A stretch of 64,000 nt of DNA from positions 868,001-932,000 of the forward strand of contig NZ_SPPK01000001.1 of assembly GCF_004569505.1 (NCBI RefSeq), written 5' to 3'. A model generated the notes under the pieces. The model was not told the DNA's origin and ran no database searches. It was given only the letters and a program-made list of their open reading frames with translations. The DNA is from Dysgonomonas mossii. GTDB lineage: Bacteria; Bacteroidota; Bacteroidia; Bacteroidales; Dysgonomonadaceae. Shown piece by piece: positions 37,103-46,177 of this stretch. A program made the translations under genes and the position numbers. The stretch's first letter is position 1; each line of letters starts with the position of its first letter.

Positions 37103-37858
37103 ATGATAAAAGCAGTAATTATAGAAGATGAACCGTTAACAGCCAATCGCCTGAAAAGGCTGGTAGGGAAGGTGCGGGAAGATATAGAAATAGTGGCTCT
37201 TTTACAAACAGTTAAAGAAACGCTGGAATGGTTAACCTCCAATGATGAGCCTGATCTGTATTTTATGGATATTCAGTTATCTGACGGTCTGAGTTTTGAT
37301 ATATTTTCGGCATTCAAAATCACAAAGCCCGTAATATTTACGACTGCTTATGATGAATATGCCATAAAAGCTTTTAAAGCCAATGGCATTGATTATTTAC
37401 TCAAACCGATTGCCCTTGATGATATTGAAAAAAGTCTGGCCAGGTATAGACAATATCACCCTGTTTCTCCAGTCCCTGACATAGAGGATATCCTCTGGAA
37501 AGTATCCCAAAAGCAACCTGTGTATAAGGCTAATTTTCTGGTAGAATGGCGTGACCAGTTATTATCTGTTCCTGAAACAGATATAGCCTATTTCCACTTG
37601 TCAAACAAAATAACATACCTTGTTACGGCAGATAAAAAGTTCGTTATCTCATCTACTCTGGATTATCTGGAAAAAGAGATCAATCCTCATCTCTTTATTC
37701 GGATTAACCGCCAACTTATTGTTTCCAGGAAATGTATAAGAAATATACACGTGTACTTTGGAAATCGACTGAAGCTTTACTTGTTCCCGGCTCCGGAAGA
37801 GGAGGTGATTGTAAGCAGGGAGCGGGTGTCGGAAATTAAAATATGGTTAGATAGCTAA
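37103..37858 (+). CDS. LytTR-family response regulator
   Basis: I prefer the ATG at 37103 (MIKAVIIEDEPLTANRL) to an upstream TTG at 37094. The receiver domain has the acidic pair IIEDEP, phospho-acceptor in DLYFMDIQLSDG, TTAYDEYAIKAF and LLKPI. The C-terminal LytTR DNA-binding domain runs from about residue 145 (SNKITYLVTADKKFVIS, then INRQLIVSRKCIRNI). It is the cognate partner of the kinase just upstream and probably acts on nearby envelope genes. Confidence 0.92.
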   Translation: MIKAVIIEDEPLTANRLKRLVGKVREDIEIVALLQTVKETLEWLTSNDEPDLYFMDIQLSDGLSFDIFSAFKITKPVIFTTAYDEYAIKAFKANGIDYLLKPIALDDIEKSLARYRQYHPVSPVPDIEDILWKVSQKQPVYKANFLVEWRDQLLSVPETDIAYFHLSNKITYLVTADKKFVISSTLDYLEKEINPHLFIRINRQLIVSRKCIRNIHVYFGNRLKLYLFPAPEEEVIVSRERVSEIKIWLDS

Positions 37859-37909
37859 AATGCTATTTATATACCCTTTATCTCTGTTTAGATAATCTAA
37901 ATATCATTT

Positions 37910-39070
37910 ATGAATCCATTTTGTTTTCATTCGAAAATTCGAATGTATGTTATTGCTTTGTGCCTTTTTATAGGGTTATTATCCACTGATTGTTTTGCGC
38001 AGACTGACTCTATCAATGATAAACAGGTTAAAAATCCTGTTATTTATGAGATGGAGTTAGACAATGGAGGAATCGTGAAACAAAAGGGGGTAGGAAGCAT
38101 TGCTTATAAAAATGCTTATTACCAAGGTATTCATCTAAGAATCGGTTGGAAACAATTAGGTACGAATGATAAATACAATCAGCTTTATAACAATCCAGTC
38201 TATGGAATAGGTTTGTATTTGGCGACATTGAATAAATCATCAATAGGCAATCCATATACTCTATATGGGTTTGTACAGGTGCCCCTAAAGCATGAACTGA
38301 ATAGTAAATGGTCATACGATTACCGTATAGCCTTGGGTTTATCCGGAGATTTTAATCCGTTTGATAAAGTAAAGAACCCCACAAATAAGGTTATCGGCTC
38401 TGAACATAATGTTTACATTGGTTTCGGGTTCAGGGTACAATATAAACTGCATCCCAACTGGAAAATGGGAATGGGGTTGTCATTCCATCATTTTTCAAAT
38501 GGTGCGCTGGCATTACCGAATAAAGGAATAAACCTCATGCCCTTATCCTTATCGCTGAGTTACCAGCCTCAGAAAGATATACCGGTTCACAAAAATCTTC
38601 CTATAAAATCCTATAGTAGAAAGTGGATGTATCATTTTAATTATGGAATGGGATTTAAGCAACTTCATGAAGACCTGAGCAAGCGATATCTTAAAATTTC
38701 TATTGGTTTTTATGCAAGCAGGCACATATCTCATAAATGGAGAATCGGTGGAGGCTTGGATATTTTTTATGCTGCATCCGGCAATAAAAAAGAGATTGCT
38801 GACGATAAAGCAGGAAGAATAAGTTCCATATTTTCCGGTGGCCCCTCTTTTTATCTTGTCCATATATTGAATGAACGCCTGATTCTGAATGGTAACATCG
38901 GCTGTTATATTCACAAACAGAACTTCAATGGAGAGATAAACAGATTCTTCCTGCGCGCGGGGATCAGGTATTATGTGTATAAGAATCTGAATACCGGCCT
39001 TTCAATCAAAGCCCATATGGGCAAAGCTGATTTTATAGAATGGTCATTAGGATATACGATTAACAAGTAG
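37910..39070 (+). CDS. PagL-like lipid A deacylase (acyloxyacyl hydrolase family)
   Basis: The 386-aa product has a signal peptide (CFAQTDS). An outer-membrane barrel follows with alternating aromatic strands (YGIGLYLATL, YTLYGFVQVPL, HNVYIGFGFRVQY). The segment LSFHHFSNGALALPNKGINLM near residues 190-210 carries the His-x-Ser-Asn catalytic pattern of PagL. PagL enzymes remove the 3-O acyl chain from lipid A. The chain is about twice the size of classical PagL (about 150 aa), as in other Bacteroidota homologues, and ends in a second barrel-like half. Confidence 0.78.
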   Translation: MNPFCFHSKIRMYVIALCLFIGLLSTDCFAQTDSINDKQVKNPVIYEMELDNGGIVKQKGVGSIAYKNAYYQGIHLRIGWKQLGTNDKYNQLYNNPVYGIGLYLATLNKSSIGNPYTLYGFVQVPLKHELNSKWSYDYRIALGLSGDFNPFDKVKNPTNKVIGSEHNVYIGFGFRVQYKLHPNWKMGMGLSFHHFSNGALALPNKGINLMPLSLSLSYQPQKDIPVHKNLPIKSYSRKWMYHFNYGMGFKQLHEDLSKRYLKISIGFYASRHISHKWRIGGGLDIFYAASGNKKEIADDKAGRISSIFSGGPSFYLVHILNERLILNGNIGCYIHKQNFNGEINRFFLRAGIRYYVYKNLNTGLSIKAHMGKADFIEWSLGYTINK

Positions 39071-39273
39071 AAACTCTGCTTAAAGCACACAATCCGCTTT
39101 ATTATGAAGATTAAAATAAATTTACGATGAGTTCCTGTCAATTTAAACTCATTCTTTCAGAAAATATTAGCTGAGAAAATGAGAAGCTGTATTATTTAAA
39201 ATCAATTATTATCAATCCATCCGCTATATAGATTAGCGATTTTGGACTACTAAATCCCATTACTGATTAAAAA

Positions 39274-40143
39274 ATGAAACAAATATTGCAAATGATTATC
39301 TATAAAGGTATTTATGTTATTGCTTATACCGTGAGCCTAATACCTATGGTATTCCTGTATGCAATGGCTTCCTTCGCTTTTTTTCTTATTTACAATATTA
39401 TTGGTTACAGGAAGGCTGTGGTAATCCAAAACATGGCACGTTCCTTTCCCGATAAATCGTATGGGGAGATTCACTATATAATGAAAAAATTTTATATGTG
39501 TTTTACTGCCTATTTTGCTGAAATCATAAAAAGCATATCCATCCCTGCAAAAGAACTTGATAAGAAGATAATTTTTGAAAATCTGGAACTTATAGACAGA
39601 CATATAAATGTAGGACGAAATGTTATTGTCTGTCTGGGACATTGTGCTAATTGGGAGATGCCTAATTTTATTGCCTGCAAACTTCCCTACAATATGTATG
39701 CCGTGTATAAACCTCTACGGTCAATAACAATAAACAGGCTGATGGTCAAAATTCGATCCCGTTTTGGCGTAAAACTGATATCTCATAAATCAATCGTGCG
39801 CCACATCCTGACCCAAAAGTCATCTCCTGCTGTTTACTTTTTTCTGGCAGACCAATGTCCCCGAATAAAAGATGACAAATACAAATTCGAGTTCCTAAAC
39901 CAGGAGACATATGTTTTTTCAGGCATGGAAAAGCTGTCACGAATTAGTCGATCATCTGTAATTTATCTACAGATCAAACAATTATCGAAAGGAAGTTATA
40001 AAGTAACGTGCATACCTATATGTTCTGAAACGGAGTCTATGAATGAAGGGGAAATATCTCTAAGATACATAAACTTACTAGCTGAAAATATCAATCAAGA
40101 GCCATACGGCTGGTTATGGACACATAAACGATGGAAAAAATAA
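39274..40143 (+). CDS. LpxL/HtrB-like lipid A acyltransferase
   Basis: The 289-aa protein has an N-terminal membrane helix and the HX4(D/E) acyltransferase motif GHCANWEMPNF near residue 128. YAVYKPLRSITINRLM and YFFLADQCPR follow, matching the LpxL/WaaM family that adds secondary acyl chains to lipid A. It follows a PagL-like gene that removes acyl chains, so together they could remodel the lipid A pattern. Bacteroidales normally encode one such enzyme in the chromosome; this copy may be extra cargo. Confidence 0.85.
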   Translation: MKQILQMIIYKGIYVIAYTVSLIPMVFLYAMASFAFFLIYNIIGYRKAVVIQNMARSFPDKSYGEIHYIMKKFYMCFTAYFAEIIKSISIPAKELDKKIIFENLELIDRHINVGRNVIVCLGHCANWEMPNFIACKLPYNMYAVYKPLRSITINRLMVKIRSRFGVKLISHKSIVRHILTQKSSPAVYFFLADQCPRIKDDKYKFEFLNQETYVFSGMEKLSRISRSSVIYLQIKQLSKGSYKVTCIPICSETESMNEGEISLRYINLLAENINQEPYGWLWTHKRWKK

Positions 40144-40147
40144 AAAG

Positions 40148-40255
40148 ATGATGTACTTTTTTTTAATATCATTAATAGCAATAATATTGCTATTAATTGC
40201 CTGCCTAATTATTCTGTTTGTTTTCTTAAGAGTATTTAGTGATGACGACGAATAA
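40148..40255 (+). CDS. 35-aa putative membrane peptide
   Basis: A small ORF begins at ATG 40148 (MMYFFL) four bases after the acyltransferase stop. It encodes one membrane helix (residues 4-30, rich in Ile/Leu) and the charged end RVFSDDDE. The gap and direction fit translation from the same mRNA. It resembles small assembly factors only in general topology, and I do not name a family. Confidence 0.5.
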   Translation: MMYFFLISLIAIILLLIACLIILFVFLRVFSDDDE

Positions 40256-40303
40256 TAATATGGCACAGTCCGCAGAGTTCATATATTTAGTAAACTATTT
40301 CAA

Positions 40304-41545
40304 ATGATATCTCAATATATTAAAATAATAAGCACCATCTTGGTATATTCTGGGGTTTTCTCTTTCGATTTACAGGCACAAATTCATGTGGATTCGACAG
40401 CTGTTGAGAATAAGTTAGATACACTCAGAAAGAAAGATGTTTTTGATGTCATCGAGGGCTTATTTGATATAAAAAAGCCAGAGACCATGGATACAACAGT
40501 CAGAAAATTTAATTTTTCTGTTTTGCCATTTACAACTGAAGTCCCTGGTGGTGGAAATATCCTAGTAACATCACTATCCGCAAGTTTTTATTTAGGAAAT
40601 CGAAAGAATACCAACCAATCTGAAGTTTGGCTTGAACCATATATCGATTTTGAAAATAGATATGGCATTTCAGTTCGTTCTTATATCTGGTTAAAACAAA
40701 ATACGTGGGCTCTACGTGGCGATATGAGGATCTATAACTACCCGGAGTATACCTGGGAACTGGGAAAATCAAATTCTTATGAGAATAAATTACTCGTAGA
40801 TAGGTCTTATCTGCGTATTTATCAACATTTTTTACGGCGGGTTTCTCCCGGCTTACTCGTTGGCTTAGGTTATAATTTAGATGTACACTCAAATGTTCAT
40901 ACGGATTCTTCAGATAAGACGCTCGCAGAATACACAAACTATCATTATGGGACTGAAAACTATGTACGAAGTATTTCTTCCGGCATAAACTTTAACCTTC
41001 TATATGATACGCGAGGAAATTCTATTAATCCGTCGAAAGGTGATTATATAAATTTAGAGTATAGAAATAATTTTAAATTCTTGGGTAGTGACCGTTGGTG
41101 GCATTCTTTATATTTTGATGTGCGGAAATATTACAGATTACGTAATTCTTCGAGAAATCAAAATCTAATTGCATTATGGAGTTATTTTTGGACGACATTT
41201 AATTCCAGCCCTCCTTATTTTGATCTGCCATCCATCGGATGGGATAGTTTCAATAGTTCAGGTCGAGGGTTTCAGCAAGGGAGATTCCGGTCAAAGTCTT
41301 TATTTTATTCAGAAGCGGAGTATAGGAGGGATATTACCAGAGATGGACTTCTCGGATTTGTTTTATTTGTTAACATCAATAGTTTGAATGGCCCAAAAAG
41401 TAAGCTATTTTCCAATTGGAACCTTGGAGCAGGAGGGGGGCTTCGAATTAAGGTTGATAGAGATTCCGGAACTAATATTTCTTTAGACTACGCCGTAAGC
41501 CGTGATTATTGTGGTCCATATTTTACATTGGGAGAATATTTTTAG
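40304..41545 (+). CDS. Outer-membrane barrel protein (bacterial surface antigen/Omp85-like)
   Basis: The 413-aa product has a signal peptide (FDLQAQIHV), a short linker (VFDVIEGLFDIKKP) and a C-terminal 16-strand-type barrel. Aromatic-ended strands include ASFYLGNRKN, VGLGYNLDVH and NLLYDTRGNSINPSKGDYINLEYRNNF. The DTRGN..NPSKG signature is shared by Omp85/BamA and patatin-associated barrels. No POTRA domains are seen before the barrel. It could insert or transport lipids or proteins; it closes the envelope cluster. Confidence 0.75.
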   Translation: MISQYIKIISTILVYSGVFSFDLQAQIHVDSTAVENKLDTLRKKDVFDVIEGLFDIKKPETMDTTVRKFNFSVLPFTTEVPGGGNILVTSLSASFYLGNRKNTNQSEVWLEPYIDFENRYGISVRSYIWLKQNTWALRGDMRIYNYPEYTWELGKSNSYENKLLVDRSYLRIYQHFLRRVSPGLLVGLGYNLDVHSNVHTDSSDKTLAEYTNYHYGTENYVRSISSGINFNLLYDTRGNSINPSKGDYINLEYRNNFKFLGSDRWWHSLYFDVRKYYRLRNSSRNQNLIALWSYFWTTFNSSPPYFDLPSIGWDSFNSSGRGFQQGRFRSKSLFYSEAEYRRDITRDGLLGFVLFVNINSLNGPKSKLFSNWNLGAGGGLRIKVDRDSGTNISLDYAVSRDYCGPYFTLGEYF

Positions 41546-41844
41546 TAATAATAACAGATAATTTTTTAAATTATCATACAGTTCTATTCACTCTCAATAT
41601 ATAGACCTCAAATATAATTAAAAATGGATGTTTCTTACCAATTGGAAATTGCTGAACGAACGTGTACAATTTCTATTCGTCTTATTTTAGATATAATTTT
41701 CTTCTAAGATGGTCAAATCTCATTCGTTTTTTAATTAGAAAAGTCTACAGAAACTCTATTAACATGTTGATAATTCCGTTTGTAAATCTCTATATTTATA
41801 ATAGTTTTGATTATTTTTATGGTGTAACAATCTAAAATCTAATT
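41546..41844 (+). promoter_or_regulatory. Intergenic region with a consensus Bacteroides promoter
   Basis: TTTG (41779-41782), a 19-nt spacer and TAGTTTTG (41802-41809) match the Bacteroides consensus TTTG-N19-21-TAnnTTTG exactly. The -7 box lies 35 nt before the helicase ATG at 41845. The rest of the 299 bp is AT-rich with no ORF. This is the clearest promoter in the window. Confidence 0.75.
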
Positions 41845-44800
41845 ATGTATAGTTTATTCCCAGACGAACACGTATATATTGATTTTTCCGTCAAGATTTC
41901 TATTTCAGTCGGAAAAAACAAAAAGAGCTACTATATCGGTAAAGAAAAAGGTATCCTTAAAAAGTATATAGGCGAAGACTTTCTAGGCTATGAGTTTCGT
42001 ACGATGAATGGATTTATCTATTTTCTTTCAAAGAATAAAGATAAATATCCAAAAGAAGGTTATGATGCTGTATTTTATCTTCAATTAGATGAGAATCAAA
42101 AAATATCTTTAGAAATTATTCAAAATTGTAAGAAGAAACTTCTTATAGGTAAACATCCATCTTATTCTAAGATAGCCTCGTCATGGCATAACGCATTTCA
42201 ATACAAACAAGAGATACGAAATGAAATAGGTGACATTGTACAATATGGGTTACGTCCACCACAAATCGGTGCATTACATTCCATTTTAGCACATTGGAGT
42301 ATTTCAACCAAACCAGCTTTGGTTATAATGCCAACAGGAACAGGGAAAACAGAGACAATGCTTTGCCTATCAATAGCAAATCAAAATGAAAAAACACTAG
42401 TTATTGTTCCAACAGATTCTTTACGGACACAAATTTCCAATAAATATATAGGGTTGGGTATTCTGAAAATTGAACCATTTGAGGTTGTAAATGATTCAGC
42501 TCTGTATCCTAAAGTATCTGTACTTAAAACAACCATTGATACGATTGAAGATGCAAAGAAAATATTAGATGCTAATGTAATTATTTCTACACCTCAAATC
42601 TTGACTAATCTTCTTAAAAATGGAAAAAGTGATATTTTCAAGTTGATTGTTCAGCAATGCAATAATTTGATTGTAGATGAAGCCCATCACATTGCAGCAA
42701 AAACATGGAAAGAAATAAAATTAAATTTTGAGGCTGAGGGAAAACCAGTATTACTATTTACCGCGACACCATTCAGAAATGATGGAGGCCGGATTGAAGG
42801 AGAAACTATATATAACTATCCTCTATCTTTAGCGCAAAGAGACAGATATTACGAGAAAATCATATTCAGCCCTATTGTAGATTTCAATCCCGCTACAGCT
42901 GATGAAAAAATTGCAGAAAAGGCTATTGAAACGCTAAAAAGAGACCTTGAAGCTGGATATGACCATATCTTAATGGCTCGTGTAGATGAGAGATCGAAAG
43001 CAGAAGAAGTTTACGAGCAGATATATAAAAAATACTCGGAATATTCTCCTGTATTTATCCATAGTGGTATATCAAAAACTTTACAGCGGGAAATACTTGA
43101 AGGTATTAAAGAAAAAAGACATCGAATTATTGTTTGTGTAGACATGCTTGGTGAAGGGTTTGATCTTCCTCAATTAAAAATTTGCGCAATGCATGAGATG
43201 CATAAAAACATTACCACGTCATTTCAGTTTATTGGAAGGTTTACAAGAACAACTGGAAGTAATCTTGGCCCGGCTACTATTATAGCTAACATCGTCGATA
43301 ATAGCTTTAAAGGAGTGCTAAGCGAATTGTATCGTAAAGATTCGGATTGGGACAAAATCATAAGCCAATCAAATGAAGATATTATTGGAAATATTGTCAA
43401 AGAAGAAAATTTCTTTAAAAATTTTTCTGATGTACCAATACCATACAAAATTCCTATTCGAAATATTATGCCTGCAATGAGCACTGTCGTTTTTAAACTA
43501 TATGACAGTAATGTCCTTTGGCATCCTGAAAGATATATTGAATATTTTAAAAATAAAAAATATGAAACAGTTTCAGTAGAGCATAATGAAAAGAACTTAC
43601 AGGTAATCATAGCACGAAGCACAGAGAAAGTTCCTTGGGGAAAAATCGATGACCTAATTAATACCGAATATGATTTGTATATTGCATATTTGAATCCTGA
43701 ACAAAAACTTTTGTATATAAATAGTTCGAATAATGGTTCTACCCATGATAAACTAGCAGAAGCATTGGTTGGTAAAAATATTTCTTTATATAATGAAGGT
43801 GATATATATAGAGTTTTACACAATGTATTTCAGTTGGAGTTGTTCAATCTTGGATTAAAGTCTCATCTAGATGGTCCGATTAGCTTTACAATGTATGCTG
43901 GAAACGGAATAGTAAAAGGGTTGAGTGAAATTGAAAAAGGAATGCATAGCTCGAATCTATTTGGAACAGGCTATGAGGAAGGCGAAAAAATAACTATTGG
44001 TTGCTCAAATAAAGGGCGTGTATGGACAAAATTAGTTAAATCAATCCCAGATTATTGCGAATGGTGCGATAAAACAGGTGTTAAACTGTTAGATGAAACG
44101 ATTGACACAAAGAATATCTTTGATTTTATCCAAAAGCCTGATAGAATATCTAACTTTCCTGAAGGGAAAGTTCCAATATCAATAAAATGGAATGAAAAAT
44201 TTTATTACGACCCGCAATCGGCAGTTTATAGATCTAACTTACTAATAGACTACAATATTAAGTTAGTCGCATACGCTTCTCATACTGTTGATTTTGATAT
44301 CATTACAGAACTTGGAGTTTCTTCATATAGGTTGGAATTAGATGAGTATAAAAATGGACGTGGATATAAATATATTCTCATTAAAGGCCATCCGATTACT
44401 GTAAGCCAAAGAAAAGAAGATAAAGATATTATCGACCTATTCTTTGAATACCCACCTACTATATGGTTTCAGGACAATTCGAAAATGTACAATGACTTAT
44501 TTTTCTTGTTCAACTACAAATCTCCAATTTTCGACACGAAAAAGATAATTGCTTACAATTGGGACGGCATTGATATCACTAAAGAATCACAGAAGAAAAC
44601 TAAAAGAGATGACTCAATACAATACAGAATGCTTGAGCGATTAAAAAAAGAACAGGAATATGATATTATTTTTGATGACGATGATGCAAACGAAGCTAGT
44701 GATGTTATCGAAATAAAAGGCTATGAATCACAATATAACAAACTTATATTTGAATTATATCATTGCAAATTTTCCTCTAAAGATGAACCCGGAGGACGTT

Positions 44801-45138
44801 TAAAAGATTTATATGAGGTGTGTGGGCAAGCACAACGAAGTTATCATTGGAGACATAATGCAATAGAATTGTTGAACCACATGAACCGCAGGAATAGCAA
44901 CCGGCTAGCACAAGGAAATCCATCAAGATACGAGAAAGGTGGAGACGATGAATTACTTATAATCCAAAATATGTTGCTTTCTAATTATTGCGATATTGAG
45001 TTTCATATATATGTTGTTCAGCCAGGGATAGAGAAGAATAAATTGGCTAATAGTTCGGAGTTACTATCATTACTTGGTGCAACCGATTTACTTTTAAAGA
45101 GAACGGGAAACGAATTTTCTATAATCACGAATGAATAA
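41845..45138 (+). CDS. DEAH-type SF2 helicase of the restriction/defence type
   Basis: The 1097-aa product has a unique first 140 residues and then an SF2 helicase: MPTGTGKTE (Walker A, near 162), LIVDEAHHIAAKTWKE (box II, near 278), LLFTATPFRNDGG (III) and FQFIGRFTRT (VI, near 460). The 500-residue C-terminal part ends in a region with SDVIEIKGYESQ, LIFELYHCKFSS and LYEVCGQAQRS. That region looks like a degenerate nuclease core, with HCK in place of ExK. This class resembles type III or type I restriction helicases and stand-alone defence helicases. The gene has its own promoter and is followed 155 bp later by an unknown gene. Confidence 0.8.
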   Translation: MYSLFPDEHVYIDFSVKISISVGKNKKSYYIGKEKGILKKYIGEDFLGYEFRTMNGFIYFLSKNKDKYPKEGYDAVFYLQLDENQKISLEIIQNCKKKLLIGKHPSYSKIASSWHNAFQYKQEIRNEIGDIVQYGLRPPQIGALHSILAHWSISTKPALVIMPTGTGKTETMLCLSIANQNEKTLVIVPTDSLRTQISNKYIGLGILKIEPFEVVNDSALYPKVSVLKTTIDTIEDAKKILDANVIISTPQILTNLLKNGKSDIFKLIVQQCNNLIVDEAHHIAAKTWKEIKLNFEAEGKPVLLFTATPFRNDGGRIEGETIYNYPLSLAQRDRYYEKIIFSPIVDFNPATADEKIAEKAIETLKRDLEAGYDHILMARVDERSKAEEVYEQIYKKYSEYSPVFIHSGISKTLQREILEGIKEKRHRIIVCVDMLGEGFDLPQLKICAMHEMHKNITTSFQFIGRFTRTTGSNLGPATIIANIVDNSFKGVLSELYRKDSDWDKIISQSNEDIIGNIVKEENFFKNFSDVPIPYKIPIRNIMPAMSTVVFKLYDSNVLWHPERYIEYFKNKKYETVSVEHNEKNLQVIIARSTEKVPWGKIDDLINTEYDLYIAYLNPEQKLLYINSSNNGSTHDKLAEALVGKNISLYNEGDIYRVLHNVFQLELFNLGLKSHLDGPISFTMYAGNGIVKGLSEIEKGMHSSNLFGTGYEEGEKITIGCSNKGRVWTKLVKSIPDYCEWCDKTGVKLLDETIDTKNIFDFIQKPDRISNFPEGKVPISIKWNEKFYYDPQSAVYRSNLLIDYNIKLVAYASHTVDFDIITELGVSSYRLELDEYKNGRGYKYILIKGHPITVSQRKEDKDIIDLFFEYPPTIWFQDNSKMYNDLFFLFNYKSPIFDTKKIIAYNWDGIDITKESQKKTKRDDSIQYRMLERLKKEQEYDIIFDDDDANEASDVIEIKGYESQYNKLIFELYHCKFSSKDEPGGRLKDLYEVCGQAQRSYHWRHNAIELLNHMNRRNSNRLAQGNPSRYEKGGDDELLIIQNMLLSNYCDIEFHIYVVQPGIEKNKLANSSELLSLLGATDLLLKRTGNEFSIITNE

Positions 45139-45293
45139 TTGGCTACGGCTGATAATAATAAAATTATTTGTCAATTCTGTAAATACAGTCAAAGCCACTA
45201 AAATAAGTTCCTAAATAAGTTATACTGAATAAATATTCAATCATCTTTTTTCAATTCTTTGTACTCTTAAAGATTAAAATATTGCAGTGTGCT

Positions 45294-46043
45294 ATGAAAG
45301 ATAAATGTTACCTTATAAAAAGCATCTCTCCCTATATCAGAAGAGGGGATACATTAGAACTTGTCAATAAGTACCTCTATGTATCTATAAATGAGGATTG
45401 GGAATACGCTCCCAATATTGAACTTAGTTATAGCGAGGAATATAAATCAGAAGTAACTTTAGCTAGTGAATATGTGAAGGTGAAACGTATCATTCCCGAA
45501 ATATTCGATTCATATTATACAAGTACAATTCGTAAATTGAGTGAATCTTTTTCAGAAAATGGAGAGTATTACTTTAAATATAGCATAAAAGCCTGTAAAT
45601 TATATCTTTTTACAGATTCTAAGCATGTAACTATAGATATTAACAATGATATAGATAATTTTTATTGTAATTTTTCCCGATATAGTGGAATTCGAGGACG
45701 AAATACAGCAAGGAAAGAATTAGATACTTTGCCGGAAGAGGTGATGAGGCAACTCTTCAATCTAACAATAGAATTATTGCATGATCCGCAAAATCTCAAG
45801 AATTTCAAAGATGAATATTACAAGCAATTAAGTCTGTTAATAGAAAATAGAGAACCTATTAAAGGCCTTATTCTAAATGCAGATATTGCGTTTAATGAAG
45901 TACGAATACAGATTATTGATAGAATAGAATCTATTGAAAATAGGATGATTAATTTTGATGATACATTAGAAAACCGAAATGAATTAAGAGGAGAGTTGAA
46001 AGGTTTGAAATATTGTCTTAAAATTCTTGATGGCAATAGATGA
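45294..46043 (+). CDS. Hypothetical protein, probable partner of the helicase
   Basis: The ATG at 45294 (MKDKCYLIKSI) is preferred over a TTG at 45282. I recognise no domain in the 249-aa product. The N-terminal half is beta-rich (KYLYVSINEDWEYAPNIELSYS, YYFKYSIKACKLYLFTD). The C-terminal half is helical with a coiled coil (RIESIENRMINFDDTLENRNELRGELKGL). It follows the helicase in the same direction and ends in a strong terminator. A role as specificity or toxin partner is guesswork. Confidence 0.6.
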   Translation: MKDKCYLIKSISPYIRRGDTLELVNKYLYVSINEDWEYAPNIELSYSEEYKSEVTLASEYVKVKRIIPEIFDSYYTSTIRKLSESFSENGEYYFKYSIKACKLYLFTDSKHVTIDINNDIDNFYCNFSRYSGIRGRNTARKELDTLPEEVMRQLFNLTIELLHDPQNLKNFKDEYYKQLSLLIENREPIKGLILNADIAFNEVRIQIIDRIESIENRMINFDDTLENRNELRGELKGLKYCLKILDGNR

Positions 46044-46050
46044 TAGATGG

Positions 46051-46089
46051 AGACATTCAATTTTTTATCCAATAAAAAATTGAATGTCT
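46051..46089. terminator. Strong bidirectional terminator in the defence island
   Basis: A 16-bp perfect stem (46051-46066 and 46074-46089, ending AGACATTC.../...GAATGTCT) has a 7-nt loop and internal T6/A6 runs. It lies between the rightward helicase pair and the leftward DUF262 operon and serves both. Confidence 0.88.
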
Positions 46090-46177
46090 GTTTAAGTTTG
46101 TTGGTACTCAATATTCTTTATAAAGACTTAAATAAGAGGTGGTTATCGTAATATCTGTTAGCTATTGTTATTTCTCA

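Noticed and set aside
43224..43823. Minus-strand ORF of 199 codons opposite the helicase
   Set aside because: Shadow of the helicase reading frame.
41845..46043. Hachiman (HamAB) system
   Set aside because: Gene order is helicase first, and the partner lacks recognisable DUF1837 features.
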